A stretch of DNA of 64,000 nucleotides from Thereva unica (taxonomy: Eukaryota > Arthropoda > Insecta > Diptera > Therevidae): positions 96,335,813 through 96,399,812 of the forward strand of contig OX465283.1 in the NCBI GenBank assembly GCA_949987705.1, in the 5' to 3' direction. Made by a program: the position numbers and the translations under genes. Below, in pieces: positions 18,787 through 30,600 of this stretch. The notes below the pieces were generated by a model that worked only from the letters and a program-made list of their open reading frames with translations, had not been told where the DNA came from and made no database searches. Within the stretch, counting starts at the first letter, position 1. Each line of letters opens with the position of its first letter.

Positions 18787-20985
18787 ATGGCTGCGACTAA
18801 AAGCGCCTTGCAACAGCAAGTTGCATTAAAGAAAGAGCTGGATCAGACGTTATCCAATTATAATAAAACGTCAAAAACCAGGAGAACACCAGGATACATT
18901 GGCGGGAAAATAGAAACGGTCAAAGAGTTGTGGAAGGGATTCAAGGATAACCATTCACAACTAAATACAGTAGACGCTAGCACTATCAAGGAAGAAAAAA
19001 CCCAAAGCACTCTACTTGCTTATTTAGAGAGCACTCAATTCGAAGAGTTTGAAGAGACTTACTCTGAGTTTTTAGGGGATATGCGAGACGCAATGGCTGC
19101 CAACACAGTTCAGGCAACGGCAACAACCGTTCAATGTGAACAGCCAAATCCGCCAAGGATTGTAGCAAAACTTCCAACGATGGAAATTCCAAAATTCGAC
19201 GGGCAATACTCAACATGGAGAACCTTTCACGACCAATTCGTATCGTTAATCCATAACGATGATCGTCTGACGCCCGTCGATAAACTACACTATCGCAAGG
19301 GAAGCCTCACGGGAGAGGCACGCAGGGATCTCGATTCTTTCGACATGATCACGGCTAACTATCTAGCAGCTTGCGAGCTACCCTGCAAACGGTGTAATAA
19401 GAGAAGGCTCTTATTATATGCGCAATTCAAACTTCTGCTTAATCAACCAAGGATTAAGCAGGAGTCCTACAGGGATTTAAGGTCAATGTTAGATGACCTA
19501 AACCGTATTCGGCATTCACTTAAGGTATTAAAAGTCAGCACAGCCGACTGGGACCCTATCTTCGTGTTTGTGACAGCGCAACGATTGCCAGATGTCACAA
19601 GAAATCAATGGGAACAGAAGATAGAAGAATCCGACGACCTTCCATCATTGGAGGAACTGCTTAGCTTCCTCGAAAGGAGATATAGAAGCTTGGAGGCCAC
19701 CAAGGACATCCAAAGCAACAAATCTTCGACAGAAAGCATCAGGGCAGAGAAACCTCGACACAAAACGAGTAGCTTTCACATAAGGAAACAAAAAGGATGC
19801 CCAATCTGCAAGGGAAACCACACCCTTCAGTATTGCACCGCTCTTTAACGCAAGGATCCAGCTTCAAGGAGGAGCCTGATAAAACAATACGGGCACTGCA
19901 ACCAATGCTTAGACATTCATGGTGGCAGACCTTGCAAGTCAACGACGGAGTGTCCTATGTGCAGGGACAAGCATCAACTATACCAACGTCCTGAATTCAA
20001 AGGACAAGCCACTACGGCAAAACGCAACTTCATACGGAAACATGACTTATGTTTCAATTGGTTAAGGCCACATCACAGCAACGTGTGCACCAGTAGCAAT
20101 AAGTGTTTTAAGTGCGGCAAGCACCATCACTCACTGCTGCATGACGAAGGGACTAAGCCTACATTTAACGATAATACAGCTACCACGAGCCAAACGCAAG
20201 CAGTAACAACCTGCAACTTTAACAAGAACATCACCCAGTCTATGTTAGCAACAGCTATCGTCAGGGTACGCAGTCAACGGGGTATATTTCTCACACTAAG
20301 AGCTCTAATAGACCCAGGGTCACAGAGCTCCTTTATCAAAGAGGCAGCAAATCAAACCCTCCAAGCAAACGTCATACCAACTATGCTTGAAGTAATCGGA
20401 ATAAGATCTGTCAAGGTGGCCACCTCACGGAAATTGGCAGGCTTTTCACTTGAATCCAAGACCAACTCCAATTACAAACTTGATATGCAAGCATATGTCG
20501 TCAAGACAATAACCAGCGTTTCTCCTCCAAAAAGATCTACATGCCAAAACTGGTCCTACATTGATGGTTTGGAATTAGCCGATCCGAAATTTAGCGACCA
20601 GGGGCAAATAGACCTACTTCTCGGCGTGAATGTCTACGCAAATATATTGGAAGAGGGTATACGGAAGGGGCCCGCTCAGTCTCCAGTCGCGCAGAAAACG
20701 AGTCTCGGTTGGATATTGTTAGGCGCACTGGCCCCACCCTCCACTCAAGCAACCCACAACGTGTGCTTCTCTGGACTAACCACCCAACACAAGACTACGG
20801 TGCAATTGCTCCACGAACAAATGAGGCAATTCTGGGAATGGGAGGAAATACCTAAGGGCAGACGACTAACAGCCGAAGAAGAACAGTGCGAAAAAACGTA
20901 CGACGAAACTACAAGGCGCCTAGCGAACGGCCAATACCAGGTAAGGTTACCATTCAAGGACGGTGAGCCGCCAGACTTAGGATAA
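18787..20985 (+). pseudogene. BEL/Pao Gag and protease region
   Basis: One frame from ATG 18787 with two in-frame TAA codons (19846-19848 and 20983-20985). The N-terminal part is a BEL-type Gag (DUF1759-like; MEIPKFDGQYSTWRTFHDQF near residue 135). Cys-rich zinc knuckles follow (CPICKGNHTLQYC, CPMCRDKH, CFKCGKHHHSLLH at about 20106). A protease of the BEL (DUF1758) type has LIDPGSQSSFI at about 20310. The stops fall inside otherwise well-preserved sequence, as expected for a dead copy. Confidence 0.8.
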
Positions 20986-21003
20986 TCCAGGAGACAGGCA
21001 ACG

Positions 21004-22679
21004 ATGAGGTTTGCTCAATTAGAGAGGAAGTTCAAACAAGCTCCGGAATTATGTAAAGAATATTCTCAGTGTCTTCGCGAGTATGCAGAGATGAACCACA
21101 TGACACCAGTAGCGGACAACCACAGTACACAGCGATATTACTTACCACACCATGCAGTCTTTAAAGACAGTTCGACGACCAAGGTAAGAGTAGTCTTCGA
21201 TGCGTCTGCGAAAACATCAAACGGGAAGAACCTGAACGAACAGCTTCTCACAGGCCCTACATTACAACCCAAGTTATTCACCACACTAATGAACTGGAGG
21301 AAATACAAGTACGCAATGACGGCCGACATCGAAAAAATGTACAGGATGATTCAGATGGACCCAGCACATAAAGGATATCAAACTATACTCTGGAGAGCCG
21401 ACCCCAACGAACCAATACGAGAGTATGAACTCAACACGGTAACAGTTGGCACCGCGTCAGCACCATACTTGGCCATCAAAACTCTACATAGACTGGCCAT
21501 GGACGACAAGTCGAGGTATCCTAGAGCTTCTGTGGTAGCCCTATCCGAATTTTATGTGGACGATGTTCTCACTGGAGCAGATAGTGTTCAGGAGGCACAA
21601 ACGATACAAGGAGAATTGATTCAATTGTTGAAAGGTGGAGGATTCCACCTGAGGAAATGGGTAGCGAACCATCATTCACTTCTAGAATCCACACCAGCAG
21701 AAGACCGAGAACTGCAGCTTCCCTTGGACCTAAATGAGAACAACGAAGTCAAAGCTTTGGGAATACTGTGGCATCCAGTGAAGGATTGCTTCACATTTAG
21801 GATTAAAGCCAATAATTTTGAAAAACCAACTACCACAAAGAGAGGAATATTGCCGGAAGTGGCAAAATTATTTGACCCACTAGGATGGATAGCACCAGCC
21901 GTGCTGATGGCCAAATTTATAATGCAGAAACTGTGGATGTCTGGATGCGATTGGGATGAAGAAGTCACCGACGACATCAAGGAAGGGTGGGACAACTTCA
22001 AGAATGAGTTGCCTCAGATCCAAGAAATAAGGCTACCACGCTGGATCAACATACACCGCTCGATGCGTTCGTGTCAGCTACATGGATTTTGCGATGCGTC
22101 CACACGACCTTATGCAGCAGCCATTTATGTAAGGACGCTAGGAGAAGACGGTTCTATCAAATCAAATTTAGTGGTAGCCAAGACACGCGTCGCACCCATA
22201 AAGCCCGTGTCCTTACCACGCTTGGAGCTATGTGGCGCCGTATTACTAAGCCGACTGCTTAAACAAAGAAAAATCGACATGAAACTGGAGCACATTCAGG
22301 GACATTGCTGGATCGACACGAAAATAGTACTTGCTTGGCTAAAGGGGCTACCAAACAGGTGGAAAACGTTCGTAGCAAACCGTACCGTCGAAATAAAGGA
22401 AAACACGGCAGAAGATTCATGGCAGTATATTCCATCGAAGGAAAACCCAGCAGACATTGCATCCAGGGGGGAATGCCATCGAAACTGCAACCCACACAAC
22501 TATGGTGGGAAGGGCCTACATGGCTCAGGGACCAGGGGAAGGCTGGCCCACTCACTCAATGAAGGAACTCACGACTCAACTAGAGGAAAAAACAACCACC
22601 AAGGCCTTGATGACAGTCCAAGCCACTGATTTGGATTGGCTTATTAAATTTTCTTCGTACCAAAAAATGTTGCGTGTAA
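21004..22679 (+). pseudogene. BEL/Pao reverse transcriptase and RNase H
   Basis: Continues the same frame after the TAA at 20983. RT motifs are VRVVFDASAKT, ADIEKMYRMIQMD, and the catalytic YVDD within EFYVDDVLTG at about 21550. RNase H follows (HGFCDASTRPYAAA at about 22080; SLPRLELCGA; IPSKENPADIASRG). A two-base frame break in the run AGGGGGGAA at about 22468 shifts MPSKLQPTQLWWEGP into another frame. The sequence then reaches SSYQKMLRV, where a MITE interrupts at 22680. Confidence 0.8.
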
Positions 22680-23097
22680 TGCCGGATTCATCGTTGCGAA
22701 TAAGTCGCGCCGCACTTATGTTCGCGCATACTTTTTGTATGAAAAATTGAGCATTTCTCAATTTTGGGATATTTTTGCGATTTTTTTTCTCTCTGGAAAA
22801 TAGTTGAATCAACTTCAACTTTTGTGCGGCGGATTTTTTTAATTGTCGAAAAATCATGTGCTTTATGTTGATATTTCAAATATATCAGAATTTTTGAGGA
22901 TTCTGCGAATTTTGTGCTTTTTCATTTTTGAAATTTATATTTCCACATTATAGGATTTTACCAAGAAAACTTTGACAAAATGTCAAATCATACAAAATCT
23001 GCGGCACACTTTATCCACAATAATGAATCGTAGTTCAGATGATTCTCGTTTTAGGAAATTTGTCTGGCGCGACTCATCCGCAACGATGAATCCAGCA
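22680..23097. mobile_element. PIF/Harbinger-type MITE inside BEL pol
   Basis: Inverted ends TGCCGGATTCATCGTTGCG and CGCAACGATGAATCCAGCA, with similarity extending about 35 bp. TAA flanks at 22677-22679 and 23098-23100. Removing it with one TAA restores the BEL reading MLRV-IAYCHRF. 418 bp, non-coding. Confidence 0.85.
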
Positions 23098-24076
23098 TAA
23101 TAGCTTACTGCCATCGCTTCATACACCACTGCAAGCGCAAACGACAAGAAACCACCGACTATCTATCGGCAACGGAGATTGATAAAGCTAGATCAACCCT
23201 TATAAGAATCGCACAAGAGCAGATGTTTCCTACAGAGTATAACGAGCTACAGAAAACAAGGACGGTGAAACCTCAAAGTCAGCTAGCGAAGCTTAGCCCA
23301 TTTTTGGCCTAAGACGGCACATTGAGATTAGGAGGTAGACTACAAGCATCTACACTGCACTATAATAAAAAACATCCTTGGATTCTACAACGAGGACATC
23401 ACGTTACAAACATCATCATCGACCATCACCATAAGGTTAGTTTGCAGGGCGGAGCTCAATTAGTGCTAAATATCTTAAGAGAAAAATTTTGAATAATCAA
23501 CGGAATGTCTGCCGTTAAGGAAAGAATATACAAATGTACAAGATGCACCCGATTTCGAGCGACAGCACCAACGCAATTAATGGGAAACTTACCAGAAGTT
23601 AGAGTCACACAAATCGGTCCTTTTAAAAACGTCGGAATAGATTATGCAGGACCCATAGATCTCAAGATGTCTAAACACAAGGGCTCGAAGCTGTACAAGG
23701 GCTACTTTTGCATATTTGTCTGCATGGCCACCAAGGCCATTCATATAGAAGTAGCGTCGGATATGTCTAGTGAAGCATTCCTAGCAGCATTCCGAAGATT
23801 TGTAGGACGTAGAGGCCTATGCAACAACGTATACTCAGACAACGGTACCAACTTTGTAGGTGCCAATAGAGTACTAAGAAGACAATTAGAGCAGGTGATA
23901 ACTAATGCTTCACAATGCGCCGCCGCAGAATTTGCTAACGATGGAATAAAGTGGCACTTCAGCCCACCCATAGCACCACATTTCGGTAGAATTTGGGAGG
24001 CAGGATTCAAGAGCATTAAGCACCATTTACGACGAGCCACCGATGATAGGGTGTATACTTTCGAGGAATCGTATAC
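23098..24076 (+). pseudogene. BEL/Pao integrase, N-terminal zinc domain and core
   Basis: Resumes as IAYCHRFIHHC after the MITE. The conserved segment LGGRLQAS...KHPWIL, a zinc domain degraded by TGA in KF-stop-IINGMSAVK, then CTRCTRF. The catalytic core has GIDYAGP (first Asp), YSDNGTNFVGA (second Asp) and APHFGRIWEAGFKS (Glu). In-frame stops lie at about 23310 and 23490. The frame breaks off after EESYT, where X2 is inserted at 24077. Confidence 0.8.
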
Positions 24077-24528
24077 CATTGATTATGTACTAAGTAGATG
24101 TGGACAAACGCGTGTCAAATTAACTTCAGGTTACGGCACCACGAGCTGGGGGCGCTAATATCGCAGGGTTTTATGCTCCGCTATATATGGTTAGTTTCCG
24201 AAATAAACTTTCTTGTTTATGTGAAAGCCCTTCGCGCATTTGAAAACAAAATCAGAAGCTGCGGCTTTGATTTTAGTGGATGCGGATCTAAAAATAGATT
24301 CCTATGCGCTTACTCCTGTTGTGTTGTTCGGGAAGGGCAAGGAGGATGAAAAATGATGATTTCGTGGGCGATGGGTGAAATTTGACAATGGGGAATGAAA
24401 TGAATGGGCGAGATAATTTTAATAGGAAATTTGGCATCAAGCTTTTTTATTATGTTGAAAAAATTGAAATGGGTTTTCAGGGATTATTTCATTTTTTTAA
24501 ACGAATTTTGAATGACAAATTTTTAGAT

Positions 24529-24762
24529 TTTTGACGTGACAACGTCTATTAAATCGGTTTAAGATAGGACGCGCGTGTGAAAATGTCCCGCACAATGTCC
24601 CGCACACAAAAAAATCATATCTCCGCCCCATACATGCTAGGGGGTGGTTAATGGCTCAAAATTTTTCACAAGATAGGACGCGCTTGTGAAAATGTCCCGC
24701 ACACAAAAAACGTAATAACAGACGTTGTCACGTTCAAATTAATAGACGTTGTCACGTTAAAA
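24529..24762. mobile_element. MITE with GTGACAACGTC ends inside X2
   Basis: TTTTGACGTGACAACGTCTA on the left is matched inverted by TAGACGTTGTCACGTTAAAA on the right. An extra internal copy (AGACGTTGTCACG at 24719) and a 30-bp internal direct repeat (AAGATAGGACGCGC) are present. Absent from X1. Confidence 0.6.
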
Positions 24763-25465
24763 TACGGACGTGATACTTCACATCCAAGACCATTAATTTT
24801 TTTTCTTAGGTAATTTAGTTCGTAGAATTTTGAAATTTTTACGAATAATTGTATTACTATTAAGAGAAATAAAATAATTTTTATTTTTGATTTTATTTAT
24901 ATGCCATGGTCAAGTCCAACCAATAATAAATAATAAATAAAAAAATAACCCTTTTTACCGTTAGCACGTTATGTCCTTCAAGTAAGGTTGCAATGTCTCT
25001 TAGTAACTTTAGGTTAGTCTGGATGGTTCGTGAATAGATGTCGATGAACTTTGCGTTTGTTGGTTTGATGATTTGGGCTCAACAACACCGACTGTGTGTT
25101 CTATTTATTAACGAGGGGGGTACGTAGTGGGCCGGGAATGGCCGAGTTGGCTAGTTTTGGCAAAAAAAAGGTGCGTGTAGGTAAAAGCGATAAAATTGGG
25201 CTGCTACATTCCTACCGTGGATTGAAGGGTTTATAGAGGAGCAGAAGTGTGCTATCGCCAATGCACCTTCTTCGTTTTGCACCTTATTCAGCCTAGCCAA
25301 GCTTGTTTTGAGGTGCCCGCCCAGATGTACGAGTTATATTCAAGGCGGAATGTAGGACTTGCAGATTGCAGCTGGCTGAAGGAGGGATTTGCATCTCTTG
25401 AGGAGTCTCAAGCATTGATTAGCTTGTTTGGCGATTTAGAATGTGATTACTCCATCACATATCTC

Positions 25466-25636
25466 GGGCCTTAGTCTCTATTACAATATTGACATAATTT
25501 AACGAAATTATCCGAAACAGTATTCTTTTATTACAATATTGGCATTCATTAGCATAAAAATTTAATAAAATTGGCAAATTTTTATTGTTTTGTTTTCGGA
25601 TCGGATTTAACAATATTGTAATAGAGAATAGGGCCC
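25466..25636. mobile_element. Small MITE inside X2 (counterpart of 7716-7895)
   Basis: Ends GGGCCTTAGTCTCTATTACA and TGTAATAGAGAATAGGGCCC form a good inverted repeat around 171 bp. Confidence 0.6.
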
Positions 25637-25668
25637 CTGAAAATAAAATACGTCTGAAGGGCCCAATG

Positions 25669-25772
25669 TTCGAGCGCTCCATGCGACCACGCTACGCCAA
25701 AACACTAGGCACGTGTAGGCAATTATAATTTTTGTTGTTTTGGCGTAGCGCGTTGAATGGAGCGCTCGTGTA
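25669..25772. mobile_element. About 100-bp palindromic MITE inside X2
   Basis: CGAGCGCTCCATGCGACC and CGCTACGCCAAAAC on the left are mirrored by GTTTTGGCGTAGCG and AATGGAGCGCTCG on the right. Not seen at the matching place in X1. Confidence 0.6.
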
Positions 25773-27410
25773 CTTAGCCCATTAGCATTTTATCGCAGGC
25801 TTTTGACGTCATAATGTCATAAAAACATGATGTTTCAGATATGCACAGCTGCGATATGCACTATATTGGTGACGCCATTTGGCCCGCGAGCAAATGTTCG
25901 TTTTCCTTGGTAGATTGCTTTTGCCCATTGAGATAAACGGAAGGATGGTACAAGTTTTTATAGGGATAAAAGCTCTCGCTCTAGAAGACAAGGTCTGATC
26001 CGTGCTTGTCTTATATTGACGAAAGCGTAGGAGTAACGCAGAGGGTCATCGGCAAAACTTGTAACGTGGGTTGGAGCAGATTGAGAACAGATCATTAATG
26101 AATATTAGAAAGAGATCAGGTGAGAGAATCGATCCTTGGGGAACGCCGGCCGAGATTCTACGCCAGTCAGTACTACCTTAATTGAACGGCCAGAAACAGA
26201 GCCATCAAACCACGAGATGTAAATTAATTTTACAGTTTTACAGAAGGCGTCGAATGCTCCACGTTTTCCGTTGCGCGTATATCTCTACTCTCAAGTTTCT
26301 GCAAACATATACATATGTATGTACATAGTTTTAAAGAGGGGCGGCTTTCTATCCACTTAATCAATTCAGTGATTTTCAAAGTAACAAATTTTAATAAAAT
26401 GATAAGCATTTAAAAAATATTTTACCTGTGACCCAAAGAAAATACTAAAAATAGATTTTGGGTTAAATGGCGGGTCTACACAAAAGAGGCTTTTGTCCGT
26501 CTTACTTTGATGTTTGAATGAAACAGCCGATGGAGTGAACAATGTCGACGGAGTGTTTATGCGTACATTTCCAGCGGCGATGATATTGAATACCATGAAA
26601 ATCTTTCAATGTTCTGCTAATTTATACATACTAGAGTTTTCTATTCTAGATTTTTCTTCGTCTGTGCTTTGTAGTACTAACACCATGCCTTCTCTTTAAA
26701 GCTGTCCCAAGCATGCTTATAGCTACACAATATGTCTACATCTAGAACTTTCTTCTTTAATAATGGCTGTTGTTGCAACCTGAACATCAAGAACTCCAAC
26801 TTGTTTGCAATATTTTTGTCATCACAAAACAAGTAAAAATTTGTAATTCCTCGACCAGGTTACTAATTATTATGGGGTTTTATGGCAGGCTTCCAGTTCA
26901 ATAAGGATTCCAGATTGGTTTGCTTTTCCTAATTTTAAGTGTTTTTACTTCCAATTGCCTTATTTTTTATTTACTTTTAAAATTTGATGCTAACAGAAGT
27001 AAGCGAGAGGGTTTTATGAAGGGGTGGTGGAGTGGGATATATACATGAGCATAATATACCAAAATACTTAGAATTTTGGGTAATTATTTACTAAATCACC
27101 CCACCTCCACAGGAGGAAGGGGTGTAAGGGAGTTTGACCTGAACGCCTTTCATTTGGATTTAGCCGTTGGTCACCGTTTAAAAAATTATTCAGAGTTGAA
27201 TTTTTGAAAAATTACTTTTTCACAAGTAGGTAATTTTATTAAAAATAGCAGTTATTTCAGCAACAACTTTGACTAGGGAATGTAAGCCCCAAACTCTCTC
27301 CCACCCAAACCTTTACCACATTCTTGGAGTAGGGCTCTACCTTTTTGTTGTTGACGGTGGGGACTGATAAAACAATCAATTACTCTTAATACAAACATTT
27401 AAAAAATCTT
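25773..27410. other. X2 body, non-coding
   Basis: Reverse-complement similarity to about 6000-7700 of X1 in blocks (for example ATTCTTGGAGTAGGG-like and TTTTAAAGAGGGGCGG). No gene seen. Confidence 0.5.
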
Positions 27411-27415
27411 TCCAA

Positions 27416-27558
27416 TGTTGGTAGTAGTAATTTAATCTAGTAGTAATTTAATCAATACATGTAAAGCTACAGTGTAAACACCGTCATACTTTTAATAAAC
27501 TTGATTTATTCATTCATTCATTCTAAAACAAATCAAGCAGGCGTTTCGTTTTTCATTA
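27416..27558 (+). repeat. Copia 5' LTR
   Basis: TGTTGGTAG...TTTTCATTA, 143 bp, short for copia. Contains TTTTAATAAACTTG (possible poly(A) signal) and a CATTCATTCATT run. Confidence 0.95.
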
Positions 27559-27572
27559 GGTTATGGGCCCAG
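27559..27572 (+). promoter_or_regulatory. Copia primer site (internal tRNA-iMet)
   Basis: GGTTATGGGCCCAG directly follows the LTR. Drosophila copia is known to use the same motif, complementary to an internal part of initiator tRNA-Met exposed after cleavage. Confidence 0.8.
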
Positions 27573-27640
27573 GACGTCATTGAATTTGTTTTTTTTGCCG
27601 ATTTTATTGTAAAGGATTTTTTTTTTGTAAAAGAAAAAAA

Positions 27641-30600
27641 ATGAGTTTAGGAACAGAAATTCAAACAAAGAAGGTGGTACAATTCGACGGGACAAATTTC
27701 AACAACTGGAAATACCGCATTAAAATCATTTTGGAAGAAAATGGACTGGAACGGTATATTACGGAAGATTTAACAGACGTCTTGGAAAAAGCACCTCCAA
27801 ATCAACGTGATAAGCTGAAAAAGGAAGAAAAAACATGTAAATCAGTGATTGTACAAAGTATTCATGATAATCAGCTTGAATATATTATTGAAAAAGAAAC
27901 TGCAAAAGCAATGTTTGACGGGTTATGTGCAGTATTTGAAAGAAAAAGTATTGCGGCTCAATTTTATTTACGAAAACGATTGGCAAATTTAAAAATGCAT
28001 GAAGGGAAAAGCATTCAACAGCATTTGTTGGATTACGACTCAATTGTTCGCGAATTGAGGGCTGCTGGTGCAACAATGGAACTAAATGAAGTAATTTGCA
28101 ATTTATTTTTAACATTGCCGGAAAGTTACGCTACATTAGTCACTGCATTAGAAACAATGAGACTGGAGGATTTGAGTTTGGAATTTGTCAAGGGCAGGTT
28201 ACTTGATGAATATGGAAAACGTAGCGGATTGAGCATATGTCAAACAAATAAATTAAAAAGTGAATCACATGCAATGAACACAACCAATCCAAACATTATT
28301 TGTTTTAATTGTGGTAAGAGGGGGCACATAAAGTCCCGTTGTAAGTCGAAGAAGCCAAATAAAACGAAGGATCCGAATAAATGGAAGGGAAAAGTGAATA
28401 GAAATACCGAAAGTGCTAACAACACAACAGATTCACATCTTTTATTTGCGATCGACAACAACAATAAACAATCAAGTTCATCCAAAAATGAGAGTGCTGT
28501 TTTGTTGCATACGGAAGCAAATGTGAGTGAACAGCATACGGAAGCAAATGTGAGTGAACAATGTGCGCATAGCGATGATATACATATCAAATTCGTTTTG
28601 GATTCGGGTGCGACGGAGCACATGGTAAATCGTTCAGAATATTTCAACGAGCTGCACAACATAAATGAAATAGTGATTTCAGTAGCTAAGAGGGGTCAAC
28701 AATTGATCTCAACGCAACAAGGAAATATAATGGTAAAGACGTTTTTTAATGGTGATTGTAACAGGAAAACAATTAAAGACGTACTTTTTGTTCGCGATTT
28801 GAAATGCAATTTAATGTCTATTCCGAACTTAACACGAAGGGGATATAAAGTCATTTTTGACGTTGATTGTGCCTACATCACTAAGGGAGGAAAAACGCAA
28901 TTCATTGCGTACAAGAAGGGAAAACTATATGAGGTGGACTTCAAATTAGAGTATCAAGTTTTCGTTGGAATTGCAGGTGAGACGAATTTGAATTTCGCTA
29001 CTAAAAATCTTTGGCATTTTCGCTTAGCACATCTGAACGCCTCGGACTTGAAGAAATTAACTACAAAGCAAATGGTTAATGGGATTGATCGTTTAACGGT
29101 AAAAGACGATGAAAGGTTTTGCGAATCATGCGTTTATGGTAAACAAACGAAGTCACCATTTCCGCGAAATAAACGTCATCGATCGCAACGAATTTTGGAG
29201 CTAATTCATACGGATGTATGTGGACCCATGTCTCAACCAGCATGGGATGGTACCAGATATTTCGTCAGTTTTATCGACGATTTTTCACGAGCTTCAGTGG
29301 TATATTGCATCGAAAACAGAAGTGAGGTATTACAAAAATTTAAAGAATTTGTTGCAATGGCGGAAGCATTTCATGGTAGACAAATTGCTAGGGTCAAAGC
29401 AGACAATGGAGGTGAATATAAATCTAATGAATTTCAGGATTTTTGTAGACAAAAGGGGATACAGTTATTATATACGGTTCCATACAATCCTGAGATGAAT
29501 TCGGTTTCAGAAAGACTGAATAGAACTTTGCAAGAAAAGGCGCGATCTATGCTCTTGGCTAGTGGTATCGATTGGAAATTTTGGAATGAAGCTATTAAAA
29601 CAGCGAATTACTTGAAAAATCGAAGCCCTACTTCGGCATTTGGAAAACAATTTGTAAATAGAACGCCAGCTGAAATTTGGTATGGACAAAAACCGGATCT
29701 GTCGAGAACTCGAATATTTGGTTCAATATGTTATAATTATATTCCTTCTGATAAAAGGACAAAATTAGATGCTAAATCGTCGAAGTGCATTATGTTGGGT
29801 TATGGTACATCATTTGGAACATATCGATTATGGGATATGGAATGCAACCAATTGATAATTGGTCGCCATGTGACATTTAATGAAAGAAGCATTCTAGAAA
29901 GATCAAATGTTATCGAAATCATGGATTCAGGGGCGGTTAACAATAAATTTTCAGATGATGCGGATGAAATAACGGACGATAGATCAACTGATGGAGATGA
30001 AGTACCGATTGGCCACGGTATGAATATGGATAATACCGGTTTCAACCAAGATACAAACAACAGTACGGACCCGAATAGAGGTGGTGACGTCGAAGATAAT
30101 ATTCACGGTGCTGACACTGATAGCATTCGTAACATCGAAGTTCGGCAAAGTAAAAGATTGCGAAAACAGCCAAAACGATATGGTGATTGGGAATATGATA
30201 CACATTTCGCATTATCTGCACAGGAATATGTTGAAAATGATCCGATTTCCATAAAAGATACAAAGGGTCGAGTAGATTGGCCACAGTGGAAGAAAGCAAT
30301 TAGTGATGAATATGAATCACTAATCAAAAATGGTACATGGTCACTGTGCATGTCACCAGAGGGACGAAGAGCCATTACGGGTAAGTGGGTGTTTAAATTG
30401 AAATACAAGGCAAATGGTGAAGTTGATAAATATAAAGCCAGATTTGTTGCTCGAGGATTCACACAAAAAAAGGGTTTTGACTACAATGAAACTTATTCAC
30501 CAACAGCAAAGTTAACAACTTTTCGCGTTTTATTGGCAATTGCACTTCAATATGGATATCAGGTGCATCAAGTGGACGTAAAGTGTGCTTTTCTCCACGG

